From contig NC_066270.1 of NCBI RefSeq assembly GCF_905404315.1, positions 12,170,001-12,234,000 on the forward strand: 64,000 nucleotides of DNA. Reading direction: 5' to 3'. This DNA is from Leptidea sinapis (taxonomy: Eukaryota; Arthropoda; Insecta; Lepidoptera; Pieridae). This document shows, in pieces, positions 54,776-64,000 of the stretch (its first letter is position 1; every line of letters starts with the position of its first letter). The position numbers and the translations under genes are program-made. Below the pieces are notes generated by a model. That model worked only from the letters and a program-made list of their open reading frames with translations, did not search any database and had not been told where the DNA came from.

Positions 54776-57325
54776 CTTGAGTGTGCCATTGTTGTAAGCA
54801 TATACAGACCCCCCGATGCATTATGTGAGTTATTTGAGAGTGTATTGGAGGAGGTTCTATCAAAATTATCAGAATCTAAGAAATATATTATGATTTGTGG
54901 TGACTTTAACATTAACTTATTAGAAAAATCCACCACAAGTATTAGATTCAAATCTTTGTTTAAATCATATAATTTATCAAATATTTTCTTAGAACCTCTA
55001 AAAGCTGTATTGATAATATTTTTACTAATTATAAACCTATTTCTCAATCAATAATTAGTAAACTGAGCTCAGACCACTTTGGTCAATTAGCCTCTTTTAA
55101 TACTGATGGAAACAAATGTACTTTAACTAAAAAGTTTATGTTTGTTCCGGTAAACAATAGGCGAATGGAGAAATATAGAGGCAATGTTTCAGAAAAACTC
55201 TCAAACTTGTATTTGAATTATAACAGTACTCCAAATGAGATGTATGGTAAGTTATTTAAAATAATTAAAACAGAGTTTGCTTCTATATTTACTTCAAAGA
55301 CAGTCAACTCGGGTGGTCTCTTGTCATTTAACAACTGGGCAACAGCTGGTATTCTTAGGAGCAGACAACGGTTATATGAACTATATAGTGAGAGATCATC
55401 ATGTAATCATGATGTATCTTTCCTTGTATATGTGAAAAAATATTCAAAATTATTTAAGATAATTTTTTTCTGACATTCCAGTTTCCATCTCAGGCACCCT
55501 TGTCTCCTTCAGCAGTGTTGCCGAGTCACTTCTTTTGGAAAATGTTAAGGAATGTAAACTAAATTTCAAATTCAGTGTTGTTAGCCCAGCAGAAATAATT
55601 AAAACTTTCAGATCCTTAGAAATGAAAAAAACTGCTGATATATGGGGCATATCTGTAAAAATAATAAGTTCTGTTATTGACGTCATAGCACCATATCTAG
55701 CACTAGTTTTTAATAGCTGTATTGAACATGGCGTGTTTCCTGACCTTCTGAAGTATAGTAAAATTACACCAATATTTAAATCAGGACTCACTTCTGACCC
55801 GAATAACTATCGCCCTGTTTCGGTGTTGCCAACCCTTAGTAAAAATTTTGAAAAAATTATTTTAAGCCAAATGCTTTACTTTACACTTATAAGTTACTTC
55901 ATATAAAACAATTTGGCTTTACTAGGGGAGGCTCGACTACGGATGCAGGTGTTGAACTCATCAGGAATATTTTTGAGGCCTGGGAGGAATCACAGAATGC
56001 ACTTGGTATCTTCTGTGATTTATCTAAGACTTTTGATTGTGTTCAACATTCAACGCTGGTCAGGAAGCTATGCCACTATGGTATAAGAGGATCTGCACTC
56101 GATCTTCTGATCTCATATTTAAATAATAGGATTCAGAGGGTCGAGGTGAATGGCAGGAGTTCTCCTGGGACTCCTCTCGGTATGGGAGTACCACAAGGGT
56201 CTATTCTTGGACCCTTCCTCTTCCTAATTTATATAAATGATCTACCTAACCTTGTAGAAAAAAAACACAAGGTGGTATTGTTTGCGGATGACACTTCACT
56301 TATATTCAAAGTGAAACGAAGCCAAGTTTTATATGACGTAGTAAACAATGCTCTATCTGACATCTGACATTGTTAAATAACCATAAAACCAAATATATTA
56401 AATTCACCGCGCCAAATGTCAAAAATGTAGATGCGAATATTTTATTAACTGGAGAGGTGGTAAAACCAGTGGAATCTGCTATATTTCCTGGCATTACTCT
56501 TGATTCCAAATTGCAGTGGGGAAATATTGAATATCCTTCAATTCCATATTGAAGGATTGGCGAATAGGCTTAGTTCTGCAGCATATGCGGTTAAGAAAAT
56601 TAGACGGTTAACTGACATAGATACGGCGAGATTAGTATACTTTAGTTATTTTCATAGCATTATGTCCTATGGTATATTGTTATGAGGCAGTGCGGCCGAT
56701 ATTAATACTATATTTGTGCTGCAGAAGAGGGCTATTCGCGCGATTTATAACCTAGGTCCTAAAGAATCATTAAGAGAAAAATTTAAACTAATAAACATTT
56801 TGACTGTTGCTTCTCAATACATTTTTGATAATGTTTTGTATGTTCATAAGCACATTGAGGAATTTTCTAGAAACTGTGACATTCATAATGTTAACACGAG
56901 GAACAAACATAAACTTGTTGTGCCTACTACTCGGTTGGGTCGAGTTAGTAAGTCTTTTGTTGGGCGATGTATATGCTTCTACAATATGATCCCAGAAAAT
57001 GTACAAAACAAATGTGTTACGAAATTTAAAAGAATTGTTAAAAAACGTTTGTGTGGGAAAGGTTATTATAGCATAAACGATTTTTTTAATGATACCACGG
57101 ACTGGGAATGAAGCGAACAACCTCAGGCTCTTTAATTATAAATGTTTATTGTACGATAATACATTGTAATCCATATTTTATATAAAAAAAAAATCCCGCT
57201 GAGTTTCTTGCGCCCATTCTTCTCAGGTCTGAGGCAGTCTCTTTTGAATGGGTGCTAGCTTTTGACGTTCAATAAGTGATTTTAAATCCTATTTTGAATA
57301 AAAATATTTGAATTTGAATTTGAAT
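54776..57325 (+). pseudogene. LINE family D, copy D1 (CR1/Jockey group)
   Basis: 5'-truncated within the endonuclease (VVSIYRPPD, MICGDFNINLL, then SSDHFG in another frame). RT follows with LTSDPNNYRPVSVLPTLSKN, GIFCDLSKTFDCVQHSTL, GVPQGSILGPFLFLIYINDL and VLFADDTSLIF (catalytic FADD), then the C-terminal NTRNKHKLVVPTTRLGRV and KKRLCGKGYYSINDFFNDT. There are frame changes near 54995, 55460-55530 and 55900, and a deletion of about 20 bp near 56365 relative to copy D2 (which has VYWFSANNLLLN). The tail ends in TTTGAA units. It is inserted in a family-G repeat. Confidence 0.85.
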
Positions 57326-58504
57326 AATTATTTATTGTGCTATCGTACACAAAAATGACAATTTATATAACATAAAACATTTAACACTTCAGAACAATTC
57401 CAATTACTTGTCATTAAAAAGTATATCTCTCAGAAAAATCAACTTTCATCCAAAATTTCAACGATTGTCTTACGAATTTTTAATCAGGTCACGTGTCCTG
57501 ACGTGAGTTTAATATTTTGTATCCATCCCAAGAAAAGTTTTCAACGCAGCTAAAGAAGTTTTCACTTCAAAATATCTTTTAAAAATATAGTTCAATAAGT
57601 CATGTATTATTATATTAAATACGGAAAAAAATTGGTAATGTTAAAAAAATATTTCATGAACATTTACAGCTTGTAAATCAAATACAATTGTATACGTAGG
57701 GTAAGTAATATTCCATTAATTTGTTACTCTTAATGAACGTTTAATTTCTGGGAATTGGATAAATATTGACTTGAGAGCATTTAGAAGGGGTTGTCGTTTA
57801 CAAAGCTGTCGACGAGACGCTGGTGTTCGAATAACGTTTGGAATCACTTCTACAATAGCTGCAATGAAATTAGTTCTAGTATATCTCTCCCTCTCATTTC
57901 ATTAAATTACATTTAACAGAGAACTTGGGAAAAGAAACATTGTTTTATAATTTATGCAACATTGATGTTTGAACAGTTAACTACAATAATTAAAAGCATT
58001 TCAAAGATAGACTTCCATTACAATTCCTTAAAATATTCCAGAAATTTTAGAATTAAATGAAATTAGACATTCCACACAAGTGCTACAAAATCGTGAATTA
58101 ATTTGCGTAATATGCTAAGCCTCAAACTTGATCTAGTAATCATGAAGAAAATAATTTATATTACGTTAAAGGCTCTTCACGACTAAGCATTATTTTTGGC
58201 CTTACATTTGTTTTTTTTTAATTTACTTCAGTTTTTTTAAACAATTCGTTTATATATCAATTGATAAGCAAGCTAGTTGCGTCGCAATTGTCTATATATT
58301 TTTCATTCTATTATAAATTCTTTTTTTGGTAATTTTTGTCAACTATAGTGCAGATAGTTCCTGTAGAAATAAAGAGATACCTATAGACAAAAGACGCATT
58401 CGTATCTGATTGGCTATTCTTATGCCAATTAACTCTCTCGTCGGCTAATAACCAAATGTCACCGAGCACCGGTACAGTTGAAATACAAATTGAAATATTT
58501 TTAT
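57326..58504. other. Spacer between the inverted LINE copies
   Basis: Contains the right half of the split family-G repeat (about 57405-57485). The rest is AT-rich and unassigned. It would form the loop of the D1/D2 inverted pair. Confidence 0.5.
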
Positions 58505-60065
58505 TTAAAATAGGATTCAAAATCACTTATTGAACGTCAATAACTACCACCCATACAAAATAGTCTGCCACAGATCTGAGAAGAATGGGCGCAAGAAACT
58601 CAGAGGGCTTTATTTTTATATATAAAAATATTGATTACAATGGGATATCGTACAACAAATATTTATAATTTAAGAGCCTGAGGGTGTTCGCTTCATTCTC
58701 AGTCTGTGGTGTCATTAAGATCATTAATTTTATTATACTATAGCAACCTTTCCCACACAAACGTTTCTTAACAATTCTATTAAATTTCGTAACACATTTG
58801 TTTTGTACATTTTCTGAGATCATATTGTAGAAACATATACATCGCCCAATAAAAGACTTACTAACTCAACTTAACCGAGTATTAGGCATAACAAGCTTAT
58901 GTTTGTTCCTCGTGTTAACATTATGAATGTCACAGCTTCTAGCAAATTCCTCAATGTGCTTATGAATACATATAGAACATTATCAAGAATATATTGAGAT
59001 GCAACAGTCAAAATGTTTATTTCTATAAATTTTTCTCTCGAGAATAGCTCTCTTCTGCAGCACAAAGATGGTATTAATATCGGCCGCACCGCCCCATAAC
59101 AATATACAAAAGGATATAATACTATGAAAATAACTAAAGTATTGTAGTCACGCCGTATCTATGTCAGTTAACTGTCTAATTTACTTAGCCGCATATGCTG
59201 CAGAACTAAGCCTAAGCCTAGCCAGTCCTTCAATATGGGGGCCCCATTGCAATTTGGAATCAAGAGTAATGCCAAGAAACATAGAAGATTTCACTGGTTT
59301 TACCTCTTCTCCGTTTAATTAAATATTGGCATCTTTATTTTCGACATTTGGTGGGGTAAATTTCTTATACTTGGTTTTAAGACTATTTAACAATAAGTTA
59401 TTTGCGCTAAACCAGTACACGCTGTCAGATAGAGCATTGTTTACTTCGTCATATAAAACTTGGCTTTGTTTCACTTTGAATATAAGTGAAGTGTCATTCA
59501 CAAACAAACCTTGTGTTTTTTTCGGCAACGTTAGATAGATCATTTATATATATAAATTAGGATGAGGAAGGGTCCAAGAATAGACCCTTGTGGATCCTCC
59601 ATACCGAGAGGAGTCCCAAGAGATCTCCTGCCATTCACATCGATCCTCTGAATCCTATTATTTAATTATGAAATCAGAAGATCGAGCGCAGACCCTTTAT
59701 ACCATTGTGACATAGCTTCCTGACCAGCGATGAATGTTGAACGCAATCAAGAGCCTCAGATAAATCACGGAAGCGACCAAGTGCATTCTGTGATTCCTCT
59801 CAGGCGTCAAAAATATACCTGATGATTTCAACACCTAACATTCGTAGTCGAGCATCCCCTAGTAAAATCAAATTGTTTTATATGAAGTAACTTAAATATT
59901 AAGGTGAGTAAGCATTTGGCTTATACATTTTTCTCAAAAATTTTACTAAGGGTCGGCAACACCAAAACAGGGTAATAGTTATTTGGGTCAGAAGTGAGTC
60001 CCGATTTAAATATTGGTGTAATTTTACTAAATTTCAGAAGATCAGGAAACAACAAGATTAGTTAA
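58505..60065 (-). pseudogene. LINE family D, copy D2 (reversed)
   Basis: Minus-strand order: PDLLKFSKITPIFKSGLTSD, RT middle with damage, IYLTLP and NDTSLIFKVKQSQVLYDEVN (FADD eroded to VNDT), VYWFSANNLLLNSLKTKYKK, the LQKRAI-type block replaced by a broken frame near 59040-59090, TLRNLLEAVTFIMLTRGTN and CVTKFNRIVKKRLCGKGC, then the untranslated tail. 5'-truncated at about 60065, so it starts within RT. It is the opposite-facing partner of D1. Confidence 0.82.
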
Positions 60066-61549
60066 ATATTATAAAATGGAAAACTTTTTGGTTGGCTAAA
60101 TTTGCTGCAACCAAGTTAACAAAATACATTCTCCACAGGTAGAGATAGGTGTTTCAAACCGTAACCAGTTGTAAAAACTATGTATTTGTAATATACTCAA
60201 AACCCGTTAAGCAACAAAACAAAAACTATTTTCTTTCTTTCTATTATAAAACGTATTTGAAAAACGCATACCGACACACCTCTTAAGCTGTTAGTAGAAA
60301 CAGTGAAGATTGTTATTGTTGAACAACCATTGGGTTTAAAACCATACAAAGCTAATTGGCAGATTCCAAACACGTATATTGAACAAAGTAAACAGCTGTA
60401 AGAATACCTCACACTGCCTTGTAGGTAAACTGTTTCGCCTGTTATTTATGTAAGCCGGCTTGGTAATACGTGCCAAGCTTTCGGAAGTGCGGTATTTGGT
60501 TTCACTCAAGAGTTTATAGCGTGTGATTGCGGTACTGAAAGTTTATTTAAATTAATTTACCTAAACAACTGGTTAATGGATTAAATGTTTTAAGTTGAGG
60601 AAAGCGGATATTAAATGGAACGAGTGAGGATATTGTCATGGCATCGTTTATTTGATTGCAGTTTATTTATCGTCTTAAAATTAGCTCATCGTTAATAATT
60701 GTATTTTATTGATCAATTATTTAAAAAAATTAATAACAGTTTAAAATCACATTTATATTCAACCGTTGTATGTACATATAAAATAATAAATAAATTCGGA
60801 AATATATTTAAAGTTATAATTTAAAGCTTTAATCTGAATAGTAAATGTGAAAATATTTTATTCAATCCAAAATATTTGAATTACACGAATAAAAACTGGC
60901 TTAAATAAAAACACTCGATTTAACATACAACACAATGTGAACGGGGTATGGGGGTTAAGGGAAAAAATATAAACCCAAAATAGTCAATGAGGTGAAGTTT
61001 CATGAGGCGAAAGAGGTGAAGGAGAGTTCCAGGTACCAGAACATGAACGCTCATCAAAAATCATCGCTTCACCGATTTTTCATCAAACACAAATATTATA
61101 TTATTATTCATTTACAAGAATAGTTATTCTCGTATATTTAGAGAAACTATACACTAATTATCTAAACCAATAACTATTTATTCGATCGCCTGAAAAAATA
61201 AAAAGAATCATCAAAATTCTATCATTTTTGAGCCCATAGAGAACACGCACACTTTAAAAAGAAAAGGTTTTCTATAGGTGTGAGAAAAAGGCGTTTGTGG
61301 GAAAATATATGAGGAGTGCAAAGGGCGTTAAGAAATTTTGTATAAAATTTACGTTTGGAAGCGTGTATCTTATTGAGTGAGACTTAAATTGATTTGACTT
61401 GTGCTACGGAACAAAACGGGGACAACAGGGATGTCTCAGGGTATCCTAGAAGGCGATTAAGGGCTTTACGAATTTGAAAAGTCACGCTTCTGTTTTTCAG
61501 TCGTCGCTATTTTTTGCACAGTTAATATCGGGAGCCGGCGTCTCTCCAG
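60066..61549. other. AT-rich region, nothing recognised
   Basis: No motif, tRNA-like box or shared repeat word. A 71-codon minus-strand frame at 60197-60412 has no family cues. Confidence 0.4.
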
Positions 61550-61648
61550 TGGTTCTGGAAGAAAGAAGAGTACCGACTCTGCCAGAACTACATTCAAGAC
61601 TACCGCGGAACTGAAAATGGCTCAAAATATCGAGACTCAGAACACTTG
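61550..61648 (+). CDS. Candidate isolated exon (33 codons), unknown protein
   Basis: After a pyrimidine-rich acceptor-like GTCTCTCCAG, an open frame WFWKKEEYRLCQNYIQDYR then GTENGSKYRDSEHL ends at a donor-like TTG|GTGAGG. It is 99 nt, phase 0 to phase 0. Codon choice (many TAC, CAG, AAC, GAC) differs from the AT-driven spacers. The frame stays open from 61525 to a TAG near 61699. I do not recognise the protein and no partner exon is seen, so chance is a serious alternative. Confidence 0.22.
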
Positions 61649-62106
61649 GTGAGGTTTGATGAATACGACAATTCTTCTAGGGGTTTAACTGAATAGGGTT
61701 CATTTTACACCATTCCTCCACCTACTTCATAGTGCTGTTGACAAAAATACTTACAGCGTGTTGTGGTACTGGTCAACAGAACCATGGGACTACCATGTAA
61801 GTCTCGCCATATTAAGTAAACAAACTTTTTGTTTTCTGCCTAACTTGTGAAATTCCCTCAATTCCTCGAAGATATCTTCTTAAACATCGGGATACACAAA
61901 CAGACTGATTAACTTTATCAAATCCAACAATATTAAGGTATTAAAAGAAAGATAAAGTATTGAGATTACATTAAGGGCAGGAAGATCATTGAATTGTCTT
62001 GACATCAACAGATTAGTTGAATTCTCCAACTAATAATCTTGGTACTAGCACGTCCTAGTACTTATTATCACATATTGTTATTGAATAACCAAATCTTAAT
62101 ATATAT
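61649..62106. other. Spacer, nothing recognised
   Basis: Unassigned mixed-composition sequence. Confidence 0.4.
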
Positions 62107-62276
62107 AAATCCAGTGTCCTGATGTTTGTTCCCAGTGAACTCCTAACTAATGAACGGATTTTAATGGGGATTACTTCATGGAGTTCAGTTTAGTTGATAG
62201 CATAGGATAGTTTGTATTTCGATTTGGGACACATAATTATTTTTATTTCCCATGTTTGTTTTGTATGAACATAATA
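62107..62276 (-). repeat. Family I repeat, part on left of the Tc1 element
   Basis: TTTGTTCCCAGTGAACTCCT, GATTACTTCATGGAGTTCAG and CATAATTATTTTTATT match the reverse complement of about 5600-5725. The repeat resumes after the transposon at 63847. Confidence 0.65.
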
Positions 62277-62308
62277 CACTGGCCTTCAAAAGTAAGTATC
62301 ACACTTTT
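62277..62308 (+). repeat. Left terminal inverted repeat of the Tc1-like element
   Basis: 32 bp starting CACTGGCCTTCAAAAGTAAG. It matches the right end with one difference at position 10 (T versus G). Confidence 0.9.
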
Positions 62309-62589
62309 AAAATTGGCATAACGTTTTAAGTTCACAAGATATACTTTCGAAATAAAAAGGACTCCAAAAAGAATTTAATTTTGTACATAAAAACTTTATA
62401 GGCGGTAATCTTCTTTTAAGAATTGGCTGAAAAAAAACTACAAAAACAAAACCATTCCTTTTTCAAAGTGGACGTTTCCGAATTACAATTTTACCATTCA
62501 CATTTTTCTTTCTGTTTTAATTTTTTTTTCAAGATCGATGGGTCCTGTTTTTAAAATTTATGCTAAAAAGCACATAACATTTATTTATC

Positions 62590-63609
62590 ATGCCTCTTTC
62601 AGTTGAAGAATGTGCTAGGATCATGGCTTTTCTGGAACTAGGCATCAGTATGCGTCGCACTGCAAGAATGGTGGGTGTGACGGTACGAACGGTCCAAAAG
62701 GTAAAGCGAAGGTACGAAGAGACTGGACACCATCTGAGGAGACCTTGTAATGGCAGACCCAGGTGTACCAGTGCCCGAGAAGATAGTTATATAATTTCCA
62801 CTGTGTTAAGAAATCGCCACCAAAATGCAGTTGAAGTCCAGCAACAGCTACTTCTGACCCGGAGGGACTACATTAGTGACAGTACAGTGAGAAGAAGACT
62901 TGCTGAAGCAAATTTGAAACCCCGAAGACCAGCGAGTGGCCCAAAACTCGAGAGACAGCATCGAGTTGTGAGACTGCGATACGCCCGTGAACACATGCAG
63001 TGGGATGAAGAAGAATGGTCAAGAATTTTGTTTGCAGATGAGTCTCAATTCTCCCTTTACACTTCTGATGGAAGGCGAAGTGTTTACAGGCGACCTGGTG
63101 AGCGATACCTTCAAGCCTGCATCTCAGAAAGAGTCCAATACGGTCGAGGCAGTGTACATGTATGGGCTGGCATATCTTCAGAAGGTCGCACAGAGCTAGT
63201 AGCCGTAGAAAATTGCACCCTCACTGGGCAAAGATATGCTCAAGAGATTCTCAATGAGTATGCAGGGCCGTATTTAGCAAATATGGATGATGGATCGATG
63301 CTGATGCATGATAATGCCCGGCCACACACGGCTCATATCGTACAAGAGTATATTCAGGAGGTCGGTATCAGCGTGATGGCTTGGCCATCAAGAAGTCCTG
63401 ATCTCAACACGATTGAACACGCCTGGGATGAGCTTGGGAGGCTAGTCAGAAATCGCAGACCACCACCTACTACCCTCAGGGCACTAAAGCAGGCCCTGGT
63501 AGAAGAATGGGAGAATATTCCCCAACATCGGCTCCGAAACCTAGTGTTCAGTATGCCAAACCGGCTCGAAGCTGTAATCAGAGCTCGAGGAGGCAATACC
63601 AGTTATTAA
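62590..63609 (+). CDS. Tc1-like transposase (339 residues, DD34E)
   Basis: The N-terminal half has two helix-turn-helix-like parts (VEECARIMAFLELGISMRRT; STVRRRLAEANLKPRRP) for binding the terminal repeats, with a GRPR-type link (CNGRPRCT) between them. The catalytic domain follows: FADESQF (D150), MHDNARPHTAH (D241) and SPDLNTIEHAWDELG (E276). 34 residues separate the last two, the DD34E spacing of Tc1 elements. The length is normal for the family (about 340). The start ATG (62590) lies about 280 bp inside the left repeat; TAA ends it at 63609. The enzyme would excise the element and insert it at TA sites in the nucleus. No stop or frameshift is seen. Confidence 0.95.
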   Translation: MPLSVEECARIMAFLELGISMRRTARMVGVTVRTVQKVKRRYEETGHHLRRPCNGRPRCTSAREDSYIISTVLRNRHQNAVEVQQQLLLTRRDYISDSTVRRRLAEANLKPRRPASGPKLERQHRVVRLRYAREHMQWDEEEWSRILFADESQFSLYTSDGRRSVYRRPGERYLQACISERVQYGRGSVHVWAGISSEGRTELVAVENCTLTGQRYAQEILNEYAGPYLANMDDGSMLMHDNARPHTAHIVQEYIQEVGISVMAWPSRSPDLNTIEHAWDELGRLVRNRRPPPTTLRALKQALVEEWENIPQHRLRNLVFSMPNRLEAVIRARGGNTSY

Positions 63610-63814
63610 AAATTAAATAACATGTAATACATTTTAGTTGAATTTTTTTACACTAAACTAAAAATGTCTATTTTCATTGTTTTATCTTTTTTAAGTTAAA
63701 AATGTTACTAATGTATAATTTAAGTTTCTAAGAATTAAAGCCTATAAAATTTGCAACAAAACGTTTTTAATCTTAAATCTCTACCTTCTATAGTTAAGAA
63801 AAAAATTTAATTTG

Positions 63815-63846
63815 AAAAGTGTGATACTTACTTTTGCAGGCCAGTG
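63815..63846 (-). repeat. Right terminal inverted repeat of the Tc1-like element
   Basis: Ends CTTTTGCAGGCCAGTG on the plus strand, followed by the TA target duplication at 63847-63848. Confidence 0.9.
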
Positions 63847-64000
63847 TATTTCTAACGTAGAATTTATTGACGCACGGTTTGATAGTTGTGAAACAATTTC
63901 ATTATATGGTGCTCCCACATTGCCGTTATAAAATGTTTGTAAACATTTTATAACACCAAAACATTTACTAACAAATGTTAACAATTGTTGCACTTTGTTA
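63847..64000 (-). repeat. Family I repeat, part on right of the Tc1 element
   Basis: GAATTTATTGACGCACG, GAAACAATTTCA(T/C)TATA and GGTGCTCCCACATT match the reverse complement of about 5490-5580. The end at 63930-64000 is AT-rich and diverged and runs to the window edge. Confidence 0.6.

Larger units (their letters stand above)
62275..63848 (+). mobile_element. Complete Tc1-like DNA transposon
   Basis: 1570 bp (62277-63846) flanked by TA on both sides. Terminal inverted repeats of about 32 bp begin CACTGGCCTTCAAAAG on the left and CACTGGCCTGCAAAAG on the right (reversed), differing by one base. The transposase frame is intact. Structure and coding are both complete, so the copy may be young and competent. 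Confidence 0.93.

Overview
The window is a gene-poor, AT-rich stretch of insect nuclear DNA, most probably lepidopteran. The reasons are one intron-bearing insect-type CAP-domain gene, a dense load of non-LTR retrotransposon pieces of kinds familiar from moths and butterflies, tRNA-headed SINEs and many short inverted-repeat (MITE) copies. No operons, bacterial-style promoters or CRISPR arrays are present. The species cannot be named from sequence alone.

Layout. 1-11.4 kb: transposon debris (a broken DDE transposase at the left edge, RTE-, mariner- and CR1-like fragments, SINEs and three MITEs). 11.7-15.0 kb: the only host gene I can assemble, a five-exon secreted CAP (antigen-5-like) protein of 315 residues with consistent splice phases. 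15-26 kb: intergenic DNA with a broken CR1/Jockey-group LINE at 19.7-22.1 kb, an RTE-like relic at 22.7-23.8 kb and a 190-bp (ATT)n tract. 26.06-32.60 kb: a complete BEL/Pao LTR retrotransposon on the minus strand, with identical 254-bp LTRs, a 5-bp target duplication, a tRNA-Phe-type primer site and one uninterrupted 1757-residue polyprotein. 33-44.6 kb: layered repeats, including five of the nine copies of MITE family A, three of the six copies of family B, a 566-bp-period tandem duplication and a decayed hammerhead-like motif. 45.0-49.65 kb: a nearly complete CR1-type LINE with three small lesions. 51-60 kb: LINEs nested in older repeats, with two copies of one LINE family facing each other as a long inverted pair. 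60-62 kb: mostly unassigned, with one weak exon candidate. 62.28-63.85 kb: an apparently intact Tc1-like DNA transposon inserted in an older repeat.

How the parts relate. The mobile elements form a layered insertion record. The BEL/Pao element interrupts a family-H repeat. The Tc1 element interrupts a family-I repeat that has an uninterrupted relative at 5.4-5.74 kb. A LINE (D1) interrupts a family-G repeat that has an uninterrupted relative at 51.0 kb. A SINE tail sits inside a family-A MITE. The BEL/Pao and Tc1 elements look youngest. I see no convincing undescribed multi-gene system. The most informative items are these two intact elements, the near-intact CR1 element, the CAP gene and a few structured motifs. 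Family letters (A-K, Z) are local labels given here, not database names.
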